A stretch of 7,405 nucleotides of DNA from Desulfobacteraceae bacterium (GCA_003551985.1 PUOB01000340.1:1-7405), one strand, 5' to 3'. Counted from the stretch's first letter, positions 1-6,765 are shown. Notes: generated from the sequence alone by a model not told the origin. Program-made: numbers and translations.

Positions 1-94
1 CATCTATTTTGTTTTATGCGCTTGCTCCTATGACAATGACAGATATGCGTATTGAAAGGGTTGACCCATGGCGTCCGTGCGGCCGACAGGGAAA

Positions 95-123
95 TAGTCG
101 GATTTGATTAATAGTTATATATT
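95..123 (+). promoter_or_regulatory. Possible aprBA promoter (AT-rich block)
   Basis: The segment has a -10-like TATATT at 118-123 inside an AT-rich run. A poor -35 match (TAGTCG, 95-100) lies 17 bp upstream. TTGACC at 61-66 fits a -35 box better, but no -10 box lies at the right distance from it. This is the best sigma70-like candidate before aprB, and it rests on position and base composition more than on consensus quality. Confidence 0.25.
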
Positions 124-173
124 TTTTAAGGATGGAATGCTGCGGTTCTTTGAGTTTATTGGTTAACTGTTTC

Positions 174-196
174 GTCAATTGTAAGAGTCAATTGTA
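174..196 (+). repeat. Tandem direct repeat GTCAATTGTA x2
   Basis: GTCAATTGTA occurs at 174-183 and again at 187-196, a 13-nt period. Each copy holds the palindrome CAATTG. The first copy also forms the right half of an imperfect dyad, TTAAC-N6-GTCAA (163-178), of the general shape bound by CRP/FNR-family regulators. A third, shorter match (TCGTCAATT) lies at 765-773 in the aprB-aprA spacer. An operator role is inferred from repetition and position only. Confidence 0.4.
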
Positions 197-200
197 TGTA

Positions 201-212
201 AGAAAGGAGGTG
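201..212 (+). promoter_or_regulatory. Orphan extended Shine-Dalgarno sequence
   Basis: The 12-mer AGAAAGGAGGTG is a contiguous complement of the usual bacterial 16S rRNA 3' tail (CACCUCCUUUCU). No ATG, GTG or TTG follows at a working distance; the only GTG (210-212) overlaps the motif itself. The aprB start lies 88 nt downstream and has its own AGGAGG. The motif could be a ribosome standby site, part of a leader RNA structure, or chance. Confidence 0.45.
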
Positions 213-300
213 CACCCGTTTCAACGCGTACATTTCGTATCACTTCAAGTAGTGGAAACCGATGGAATTTCACTAAAAATGGTAAATCAGGAGGTAACTA

Positions 301-738
301 ATGCCAAGTTTTGTAATTACTGAAAAATGTGATGGCTGCAAGGGCGGGGAAAAAACGGCCTGTATGTACATCTGCCCCAATGACCTGATGGTTCTCGAAC
401 CCAATACAATGAAGGCATACAACCAGGAGCCGGATCAGTGCTGGGAATGCTTTTCCTGTGTAAAAATCTGCCCGACCCAGGCGATCGAGGTTCGCGGCTA
501 TGCCGACTTTGTTCCCCTGGGGAGCAGCATTTATCCGATGATGGGTACCGAAGACGTCATGTGGACCTGCAAGTTCAGAAACGGCGTCGTCAAGCGGTTC
601 AAGTTCCCCATCCGGACCACTCCTGAAGGCGAAGCCAATGCCTATGAAAGCCTGAAGGGCAAGGATCTTGAAAGCCAATTGCTCTCTACCGAAGAAGCTG
701 AAGGCTACCAGATTCCGAAGCCGCAGGCGACCGTTTAG
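301..738 (+). CDS. aprB: Adenylylsulfate reductase subunit beta (AprB)
   Basis: This is the iron-sulfur subunit of dissimilatory APS reductase. In the cytoplasm it carries electrons from the Qmo complex to the FAD of AprA. The 145-residue product fits the family length. Two [4Fe-4S] motifs are visible: C10-x2-C13-x7-C21-x3-C25, with the long spacer typical of AprB, and C47-x2-C50-x2-C53-x3-C57. One further cysteine, C90, lies in the middle region. The part after the ferredoxin fold (about residues 68-145) matches the beta-sheet segment and the C-terminal tail that in known structures wraps around AprA. The start is set by AGGAGG at 289-294, 6 nt before the ATG. aprA follows after 67 bp, the usual aprBA order, so the two are almost certainly co-transcribed. 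All eight cluster ligands are present and nothing looks damaged. Confidence 0.98.
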   Translation: MPSFVITEKCDGCKGGEKTACMYICPNDLMVLEPNTMKAYNQEPDQCWECFSCVKICPTQAIEVRGYADFVPLGSSIYPMMGTEDVMWTCKFRNGVVKRFKFPIRTTPEGEANAYESLKGKDLESQLLSTEEAEGYQIPKPQATV

Positions 739-805
739 GCTGCCGGTTATCTATACAGGATGACTCGTCAATTTAGAATGTTTCGACATTTAAGGAGGAT
801 ATATT

Positions 806-2785
806 ATGGCATTACCGAATAAACCCCAGGGTGAACTCAAAGCAGTAAGGGACCCTGAAGTTGTGGAAAAAGAAGTTGACATCCTGATCGTCGGCGGCGG
901 CATGGCTGCCTGCGGGACCGCTTTTGAAGTCAAGAAGTGGCTCGGCGACGACCAGAGTGTTCTGCTTGTTGACAAGGCTGCAATGGAGAGAAGCGGCGCG
1001 GTTGCGCAGGGCCTTTCCGCCATCAACACCTACATCGGCGACAACACCCCGGACGACTATGTCCGCATGGTCAGAAACGACCTCATGGGCATTGTCCGTG
1101 AAGACCTGATCTTCGATCTTGGCTGCCACGTGGACGACTCCGTGCATCTGTTCGAGGAATGGGGCCTGCCGATCTGGAAAAAGACCGAGGACAACAAGAA
1201 CCTCGACGGGAAAAAGGGCCTCAAGCTCGGCACCCTGAAGGGCGGCGCCCCCCCGGTCCGCACCGGTAAATGGCAGATCATGATCAACGGTGAATCCTAC
1301 AAGAGAATCGTGGCCGAAGCTGCCAAAAAGGCACTTGGCGACGACAACATTCTCGAGCGCGTATTCATCGTGGAACTGCTGCTCGACAAGAACAAGGAAA
1401 ACCAGATTGCCGGCGCAATCGGATTTTCCGTTCGTGAAAACAAGGTATACATCCTCAAGGCAAAGACCATGATGGTTGCCTGCGGCGGTGCGGTCAACAT
1501 CTACCAGCCGCGTTCCGTCGGTGAAGGCAAGGGTCGTGCATGGTACCCGGTATGGAACTCCGGTTCCACCTATACCCTGTGCATGAAAGTCGGCGCCGAG
1601 CTTTCCATGATGGAAAACCGCTTCACCCCGGCGCGTTTCAAGGACGGATATGGTCCGGTCGGCGCATGGTTCCTCCTGTTCAAGGCGAAAGCGTTGAACG
1701 GCCTGGGCGAAAACTTTGCCGCCGGCGACGCTGCAAAGAAAGAGCTGGAATCCTACGCTCCCTACGGCACGGCGGCCATTACCCCGACCTGTCTGCGTAA
1801 CCACCTGATGCTCTTCGAAATGAAGGCAGGCCGCGGGCCCATCATCATGGATACGGTCACCGCCCTGGCAGAGCTTGGCAAGACCATGGACAAGAAGGAA
1901 CTCAAGCACCTCGAGTCCGAGGCATGGGAAGACTTCCTCGACATGACCTGCGGCCAGGCCAACCTGTGGTGCGCCACCGACACCGAGCCGGAAAAGAAGA
2001 ATTCCGAGCTGATGCCGACGGAACCCTATCTGCTGGGCTCCCACTCCGGGTGCTGCGGTCTGTGGGTCTCCGGCCCGGATTTCGACTGGATCCCGGATTC
2101 TTACAAGGTCAAGGCGGACAACGGCAAGGTCTACAATCGCATGACCACGGTCAACGGCCTGTTTACGGCCGGTGACGGCGTTGGCTGCTCCGGGCACAAG
2201 TTCTCCTCCGGTTCCCACGCCGAAGGCCGCATAACTGCGAAGCAGATGGTCCGCTACGCCAAGGATTACGCGGACTACAAGCCGGAATTGGATATTAGCG
2301 CACAGGAAGCCGTTGATATTGTTTACAAGCCCGTTCGTACATTCCTGGACAACTATGAATACACGACCGCGATCGATATCAACCCCAACTACCTGAAGCC
2401 CGAAGGCATGATGTATCGCCTGATGAAGGCCACCCACGAGTACGGTGCCGGTACCGCCACCTACTACATGACAACCAACAAGAACCTTGAAATCGTCATG
2501 GACCTTCTGGCCACCATGCGCGAAGACTGCGAAAAGCTCGCAGCCGGCGACCTGCATGAGCTGATGAGGGCATGGGAAATCTACCACAGGATCTGGACCG
2601 TGGAATCTCACCTGCGGCATATCCAGTTCCGTAAAGAAACCCGTTACCCGGGATTCTACTACCAGGCGGATTACCCGAACCAGGACGATGAAAACTGGTT
2701 CTGCTTCACCAATTCCAAGTACGATCCCAAGGCACAGAAATGGGATACCTTCAAGCGCGATTATGTTCAGATAATCCCGAGCTGA
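806..2785 (+). CDS. aprA: Adenylylsulfate reductase subunit alpha (AprA)
   Basis: This is the catalytic flavoprotein of dissimilatory APS reductase, which reduces APS to sulfite and AMP with electrons from AprB. It belongs to the fumarate reductase/succinate dehydrogenase flavoprotein superfamily, and 659 residues is normal for AprA. The N-terminal dinucleotide fold has the FAD motif VGGGMAACG (residues 29-37), with an acidic end to the second strand at LLVDKA (53-58). A second FAD contact motif, GLFTAGDGVGCSG, lies at 451-463. Conserved AprA segments include SAINTYIGDN (71-80), RAWYPVW (244-250), ENRFTPARF (270-278) and GSHSGCCG (411-418). These probably hold the Asn, Trp, Arg and His that shape the substrate pocket in the archaeal structure. 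The helical C-terminal domain (about 500-659) includes WTVESHLRHIQFRKETRYPG (597-616). AAGGAGG at 792-798 gives 7-nt spacing to the ATG. A strong terminator follows. Confidence 0.98.
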   Translation: MALPNKPQGELKAVRDPEVVEKEVDILIVGGGMAACGTAFEVKKWLGDDQSVLLVDKAAMERSGAVAQGLSAINTYIGDNTPDDYVRMVRNDLMGIVREDLIFDLGCHVDDSVHLFEEWGLPIWKKTEDNKNLDGKKGLKLGTLKGGAPPVRTGKWQIMINGESYKRIVAEAAKKALGDDNILERVFIVELLLDKNKENQIAGAIGFSVRENKVYILKAKTMMVACGGAVNIYQPRSVGEGKGRAWYPVWNSGSTYTLCMKVGAELSMMENRFTPARFKDGYGPVGAWFLLFKAKALNGLGENFAAGDAAKKELESYAPYGTAAITPTCLRNHLMLFEMKAGRGPIIMDTVTALAELGKTMDKKELKHLESEAWEDFLDMTCGQANLWCATDTEPEKKNSELMPTEPYLLGSHSGCCGLWVSGPDFDWIPDSYKVKADNGKVYNRMTTVNGLFTAGDGVGCSGHKFSSGSHAEGRITAKQMVRYAKDYADYKPELDISAQEAVDIVYKPVRTFLDNYEYTTAIDINPNYLKPEGMMYRLMKATHEYGAGTATYYMTTNKNLEIVMDLLATMREDCEKLAAGDLHELMRAWEIYHRIWTVESHLRHIQFRKETRYPGFYYQADYPNQDDENWFCFTNSKYDPKAQKWDTFKRDYVQIIPS

Positions 2786-2817
2786 TCGAAGGGTAGCTGG
2801 AATTAGAGATAATAATG

Positions 2818-2850
2818 CCTCCAGGTGCCTTTCGGCGCCTGGAGGTTTTT
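2818..2850 (+). terminator. Intrinsic terminator after aprA
   Basis: CCTCCAGGTGCC (2818-2829) pairs with GGCGCCTGGAGG (2834-2845) to form a 12-bp stem with one G-U pair. The loop is TTTC, and TTTTT (2846-2850) follows directly. The hairpin begins 32 nt after the aprA stop codon. Stem length, GC content and U-tract all fit a strong Rho-independent terminator, which separates aprBA from qmoABC. Confidence 0.93.
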
Positions 2851-2954
2851 AATAACCGGCTCTTGCCTGTTCTTCCTGTCCTGAAACCGTAAATTGGGAA
2901 TCTTCGATTTTTTGATGCGCCATAAAACGGTAAACAATCGGGGTTTCGAATTTT

Positions 2955-2985
2955 TTGTTTCAGGCGTTGCAAGCTTTTATACAAT
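2955..2985 (+). promoter_or_regulatory. Possible qmoABC promoter with a Rex-like dyad
   Basis: TTGTTT (2955-2960) lies 17 bp upstream of TATACA (2978-2983), or 19 bp upstream of TACAAT (2980-2985), giving a modest sigma70-like pair. TTGTTT-N6-TTGCAA (2955-2972) is an 18-bp imperfect dyad resembling the TTGTGA-N6-TCACAA pattern of the NADH-sensing repressor Rex, but with several mismatches. The TACAAT and ATACAAT copies near 3089 and 3110 are alternative -10 boxes closer to the gene. The assignment rests on weak motifs. Confidence 0.3.
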
Positions 2986-3132
2986 GCACTTTCTGTATCA
3001 TTGCAAGACCAATCCTGAAAACCAACCCAGGCTGCGGCAAGGTTGACCACTGCGGACGTAAAATAAAAGCGGACCATAAGCCACTGCATACAATATAGAT
3101 CAAAAGGTTATACAATTCGAACCTGTAAGTAC

Positions 3133-3169
3133 GGAGGGTAACATGAGTGAAACGAAAGGAGCCCCAATG
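3133..3169 (+). promoter_or_regulatory. Two ribosome binding sites and two starts for qmoA
   Basis: GGAGGG at 3133-3138 precedes the ATG at 3143. A second SD, AAAGGAG at 3155-3161, stands 5 nt before an in-frame ATG at 3167. The second start would remove eight residues (MSETKGAP) and place the FAD motif close to the N-terminus, as is common for such folds. The upstream start was kept because its SD is at least as good and the frame is open. Confidence 0.6.
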
Positions 3170-4417
3170 AGCGGAACGATAATGGTGGTCGGCGGCGGTA
3201 TAAGCGGCCTTACCACTGCATTGGAAGCCGCGGAAGTGGGGTACGATGTGATCATCGTCGAAAAAAACCCGTACCTGGGCGGCAGGGGGGCGCAGCTCAA
3301 CCAATATTTCCCCAAGCTTTGCCCCCCCACATGCGGCCTTGAGATCAACTTCCGTCGGATCAAGGACAACCCGCGGATCAAGTTTTTTACCCTGGCCGAG
3401 GTTGAAAAGGTCGACGGTCAACCCGGCGACTACAAGGTGAGCGTCCGGATCAATCCCCGCTATGTCAATGAAAACTGCACCTGCTGCAATGTCTGCGCGG
3501 ACGCCTGCCAGTCGGAAATTCCCAACGATTTCAATTTCGGTCTGGATAAGCACAAGGGTGCGTACCTGCCGCATGAAATGGCCTTCCCGGCCCGCTACGT
3601 GATTTCCCCGCAGATTATCGGCACCGAGGACGCCAACCGGTGCAAGGAAGCATGCATCTATGACGCCGTTGATTTGGAAATGGCGGCCAAAACCGTCGAC
3701 TTCAACGCCGGCGCAATCGTGTGGACGACCGGCTGGGAACCCTACGATGCCGCTAAGATCGAAAACCTCGGTTTTGGCCGGTACCCCAATATCATCACCA
3801 ACATGATGCTGGAACGGATGGCATCAAAAAACGGCCCCACAGAGGGAAAAATACTGAGACCTTCCGACAACGCGGCGCCTGAAAGCATCGCATTTGTCCA
3901 GTGCGCCGGGTCCCGCGACGAGAATCACCTGCCGTATTGCTCGTATATCTGCTGCATGGCATCGCTTAAGCATGCCACCTATCTCCGCGAGCAGTATCCG
4001 GATGCAACAATCCATATTTTTTATATAGACATGCGGACGCCCGGATACAAGTATGAAAAATTTTATGACAATATCAAAACCGATGAAAAAGTAAAATTCA
4101 TCAAGGGCAAGGTCGCGGCTGTCGAGGAAGCCCCCGGTGACGGGGTTATTGTAACCGCCGAAGATGCGATTAGCGGTGAGAAGCGTCACCAGACAGTCGA
4201 TATGGTCGTTCTCGCTACCGGCATGCAGCCTTCCGCGGCAGCCACCAAACTGCCCGCAGACCTGCAGTTCTCGGAAGACGGCTTTGTCATCAACGACTTT
4301 GAAAAAGGCGGCATGTTTGCCGCCGGGTGCGCCAATCGGCCCGCCGACGTCATGATGTCGAACCAGAATGCAACCGGTATGGCCTTAAAGGCGATTCAAA
4401 CCTTGGCGAAGCGGTAG
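3143..4417 (+). CDS. qmoA: Qmo complex subunit A, HdrA-like flavoprotein
   Basis: This is a cytoplasmic FAD and FeS subunit of the quinone-interacting membrane-bound oxidoreductase, which links menaquinol oxidation to APS reductase. The 424-residue product resembles the core of heterodisulfide reductase subunit A. The FAD-binding motif VVGGGISG is at 15-22, with the acidic strand end IIVEK at 37-41. C60-x3-C64 follows the flavin segment. An inserted ferredoxin-like motif, C112-x2-C115-x2-C118-x3-C122, is followed by C167-x3-C171. The HdrA signature C254-x11-C266-x3-C270-C271 (VQCAGSRD to CSYICC) should hold a [4Fe-4S] cluster near FAD. A second flavin motif, VVLATGMQPS, is at 355-364. Its stop codon lies inside the TAGGAGG ribosome binding site of qmoB, only 14 bp upstream of that start, so translational coupling is likely. 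A start at 3167 is also possible. Confidence 0.96.
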   Translation: MSETKGAPMSGTIMVVGGGISGLTTALEAAEVGYDVIIVEKNPYLGGRGAQLNQYFPKLCPPTCGLEINFRRIKDNPRIKFFTLAEVEKVDGQPGDYKVSVRINPRYVNENCTCCNVCADACQSEIPNDFNFGLDKHKGAYLPHEMAFPARYVISPQIIGTEDANRCKEACIYDAVDLEMAAKTVDFNAGAIVWTTGWEPYDAAKIENLGFGRYPNIITNMMLERMASKNGPTEGKILRPSDNAAPESIAFVQCAGSRDENHLPYCSYICCMASLKHATYLREQYPDATIHIFYIDMRTPGYKYEKFYDNIKTDEKVKFIKGKVAAVEEAPGDGVIVTAEDAISGEKRHQTVDMVVLATGMQPSAAATKLPADLQFSEDGFVINDFEKGGMFAAGCANRPADVMMSNQNATGMALKAIQTLAKR

Positions 4418-4431
4418 GAGGTATATAAGAT

Positions 4432-6765
4432 ATGAGTAAAAAATACGGTGTTTACATTTGCACTGGCTGCGGCATCGGAGATGCCCTGGATATAAAGGCG
4501 ATCTGCGACGTGGTCGAGGAAGAGGCCCTGCCCTGCACCACGCATGAGTTTCTCTGCAGCCAGGCCGGCGTTGACTTGATCAAAAACGATATCGAGGAAA
4601 AGGGAACCAACAACCTGGTCATCGCGGCATGTTCCCGCAGGGTCAATTACAATACGTTCAAATTTGACGGATGTGTGGTTGAAAGGACCAACCTTCGCGA
4701 AGGCGTTGTTTGGTCGCATCCGCGTGACCAGTTCCCCGCATTGACCGAGGAAGAAAAAGAAGACGAGGAAAATTTCGACAGGGTCCAGATGATGGCGGAA
4801 GATTATGTCCGAATGGGCATGGCGCGGGTCGAAAAAGTCAAGGCGACCGAACCCTACGTGCCCGAGACCCTTAATCGGCGCATCCTGGTTATCGGCGGCG
4901 GTGTGACCGGTATGTCCGCCGCGCTGGATGCGGCAGCCGTCGGCTTTGACGTAACGATCGTTGAGAAAGAGGATGCCATCGGCGGTCACAGTCTTAAGTG
5001 GCGCAAGCAAACCCCTGTCCAGCCGCCTTATGAAGAACTGATCCCCCCGAAGGCGGCGGGCTTGGTCAACGCGGTACAGCAAAATCCGAAAATCGATATC
5101 CGCACCACATCAGTGGTTGCCCGTATTGCCGGGGAGCCGGGGAATTTTACCGTAACGCTCAAGAAGCCGGGCGAAAAAATCGAGTTTGACGTGCCCTATC
5201 CCCTGCCCGAGGAAATGCGCTACGATGAGAACGGAAAAGAGCTTGACCATGAGGCGCTTATTGAAAAATATAAGGAATACAACGAGGGCCGCCGCGATAT
5301 TTTGACCCTGGATCCCGACGGCGAAGCCTTCGGCGCGGTCATCCTGGCGGCCGGCTGGCGTCCCTATGAACCGGCTGCGGACGAATTCCCGAACCTGGGA
5401 TGGGGCAATGCGGACGTGATTACGAATTACCAGTTCGAGGAACTGGCCGCCAAGGGTAAGGTGACCCGTCCGTCCGACGGAAAAGCGGCCAAAAACGTGG
5501 TCTTTATCCAGAGCCCCGGAAACGGGTCGGATGCGGATTTCCCCTTTACCGGGGCGGTGACCTCCCAGGTGGCCCTGAAGCAGGCCAAGTACGTGCGCGA
5601 CGACTACGCGGACGGCAATGCTTATATTATCTACCAGCATATGCGGACCACCGGCCTTTCGGAATACTTGTACAAGGCGCTGCAGCAGGATCCCGGCGTT
5701 TTTATGACCAAGGGCGAAGTGATGGCGGTGGACGCCAGGGGCGGCGCCCTTGCCGTGGAGGTGGACGACACGCTGATCGGCCGGGAAATCCGGATCAATG
5801 CGGATTTGGTCGTTCTGGGCACCGGCATGGTGCCGGCGACCTTCGACGACCCCACCGTGAACCTGGCATACCGACAGGGTCCCGGATTCAGGGACAATGA
5901 TATCTTTGATCGTTACGCGGATTCCAATTTTATCTGCTTCCCCTATGAAACCCAGAGAACCGGAATTTATGCGGCGGGTGCCGTCAGGCGTGGGCTGAAC
6001 ATCGAGGAATCCATTGAAGACGCCGCCGGCGCGGCGCTAAAATCCATGCAGTGCCTGGAATCGGTCAACAGGGGCGTATCCGTTCATCCCCGGTATGGCG
6101 ACATGACGTTTCCGGACTTTTTCTTCCAGCGCTGCACCCAGTGCAAGCGCTGCACCGACGAGTGCCCCTTCGGCGCCATCGACGACGACGAAAAAGGCAC
6201 GCCCAAGCCGAATCCCGCACGGTGCCGCCGCTGCGGTACGTGCATGGGCGCATGCCCGGAACGGATTGTCAACTTCGCCGATTACAGCATCGACACCATC
6301 GGCTCCCAGGTCAAGGCCGTGAATGTGCCGTCGGAAGACGATTTTGATGAGCCGCCGTTCCGGATTCTGGGGCTGGTCTGTGAAAATGACGCCTACCCGG
6401 CCCTGGACATTTTAGGGCTCCAGAGGCGGTCCTTTTCTGCGGATGTACGGTTGATCCCGGTGAGATGCCTCGGCTCGGTCAATGTTATCTGGATCAAGGA
6501 CGCCCTGTCCCAGGGCATGGACGGCGTATTCCTCCTGGGATGCAAGCATGGGGACGACTACCAGTGCCATTTTATCAAGGGATCGGAACTGGCCTCCATC
6601 CGGATGAAAAAGATCGGGGAGGCGTTGTCGAGCCTCGCGCTCGAGGAAGAGCGCGTGGCCCAGTTTGAAGTGGCGATTGACGATTACGACCGCATTCCTG
6701 AAATTATCAATAATTTCGTCGAGGAAGTCGAGGAGCTCGGCCCGAACCCCTTCAAGGGATTTTGA
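4432..6765 (+). CDS. qmoB: Qmo complex subunit B, HdrA-like/ferredoxin/MvhD-like fusion
   Basis: This is the second cytoplasmic flavoprotein of the Qmo complex. At 777 residues it is a normal-length multidomain protein. Residues 1-135 resemble the HdrA N-terminal domain, with C10-x2-C13, LCSQAG (41-46) and AACSRR (65-70). The FAD fold starts at VIGGGVTG (153-160) and ends with VVLGTGMVPA (460-469). A ferredoxin domain has two complete motifs: C568, C571, C574, C578 and C598, C601, C604, C608. Residues 643-777 resemble MvhD, the delta subunit of methyl-viologen-reducing hydrogenase, with VCEND (649-653), RCLGSV (678-683) and GCKHGDDYQC (703-712). The HdrA-type cluster cysteines found in QmoA are replaced by Ser/Thr here. 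TAGGAGG at 4415-4421 overlaps the qmoA stop and lies 10 nt before the ATG. qmoC follows after 65 bp. Electron transfer to AprB through this subunit is inferred from the family. Confidence 0.96.
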   Translation: MSKKYGVYICTGCGIGDALDIKAICDVVEEEALPCTTHEFLCSQAGVDLIKNDIEEKGTNNLVIAACSRRVNYNTFKFDGCVVERTNLREGVVWSHPRDQFPALTEEEKEDEENFDRVQMMAEDYVRMGMARVEKVKATEPYVPETLNRRILVIGGGVTGMSAALDAAAVGFDVTIVEKEDAIGGHSLKWRKQTPVQPPYEELIPPKAAGLVNAVQQNPKIDIRTTSVVARIAGEPGNFTVTLKKPGEKIEFDVPYPLPEEMRYDENGKELDHEALIEKYKEYNEGRRDILTLDPDGEAFGAVILAAGWRPYEPAADEFPNLGWGNADVITNYQFEELAAKGKVTRPSDGKAAKNVVFIQSPGNGSDADFPFTGAVTSQVALKQAKYVRDDYADGNAYIIYQHMRTTGLSEYLYKALQQDPGVFMTKGEVMAVDARGGALAVEVDDTLIGREIRINADLVVLGTGMVPATFDDPTVNLAYRQGPGFRDNDIFDRYADSNFICFPYETQRTGIYAAGAVRRGLNIEESIEDAAGAALKSMQCLESVNRGVSVHPRYGDMTFPDFFFQRCTQCKRCTDECPFGAIDDDEKGTPKPNPARCRRCGTCMGACPERIVNFADYSIDTIGSQVKAVNVPSEDDFDEPPFRILGLVCENDAYPALDILGLQRRSFSADVRLIPVRCLGSVNVIWIKDALSQGMDGVFLLGCKHGDDYQCHFIKGSELASIRMKKIGEALSSLALEEERVAQFEVAIDDYDRIPEIINNFVEEVEELGPNPFKGF

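Larger units (their letters stand above)
1..300 (+). other. Gene-free leader upstream of aprBA
   Basis: No convincing gene is visible in this stretch. Around 101-130 it is clearly more AT-rich than the genes. It contains a weak hairpin (CCGAC 83-87 with GTCGG 97-101), an AT-rich promoter-like block, two tandem copies of GTCAATTGTA, an orphan extended Shine-Dalgarno sequence at 201-212, and the true aprB ribosome binding site (AGGAGG, 289-294). If transcription starts just after the AT-rich block near 130, the aprB mRNA would have a leader of about 170 nt, which is long enough for post-transcriptional control. No part of an upstream gene could be recognised at the left edge. Confidence 0.7.
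2786..3142 (+). other. aprA-qmoA intergenic region
   Basis: This 357-bp spacer has no supported gene. It begins with the aprA terminator and continues as AT-rich sequence with promoter-like elements. ATACAAT occurs three times (2979-2985, 3088-3094, 3110-3116); the last two copies are 22 bp apart, about two helical turns. TTGCAAG occurs twice (2967-2973 and 3001-3007). Small dyads such as CAATG 2982-2986 with CATTG 2999-3003 are present. GAAACC (2883-2888) and GGTTTC (2942-2947) are complementary across a 53-nt gap. The 112-codon reverse-strand reading frame here (2751-3089) shows no gene-like features. Confidence 0.75.

Noticed and set aside
83..101. CCGAC/GTCGG hairpin as a terminator of an upstream gene
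   Set aside because: The stem is only 5 bp with a 9-nt loop and no directly following T-run. No upstream coding sequence is visible.
132..323. 63-codon forward frame running into aprB
   Set aside because: AAGG directly abuts the ATG with no spacing, the composition is not protein-like, and it overlaps the aprB start.
812..2620. 602-codon reverse-strand reading frame opposite aprA
   Set aside because: It lies entirely within aprA and is open because of the codon bias of that gene. It has no SD or recognisable domain, while aprA is certain.
2751..3089. 112-codon reverse frame in the aprA-qmoA spacer
   Set aside because: It crosses the aprA terminator and the aprA 3' end, is low in recognisable protein features, and sits where promoter-like sequence is expected.
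4396..5082. 228-codon reverse frame opposite qmoB, and similar reverse frames at 5110-5640 and 6816-7334
   Set aside because: These are shadows of well-supported qmoB and qmoC coding sequence, with no independent gene signals.
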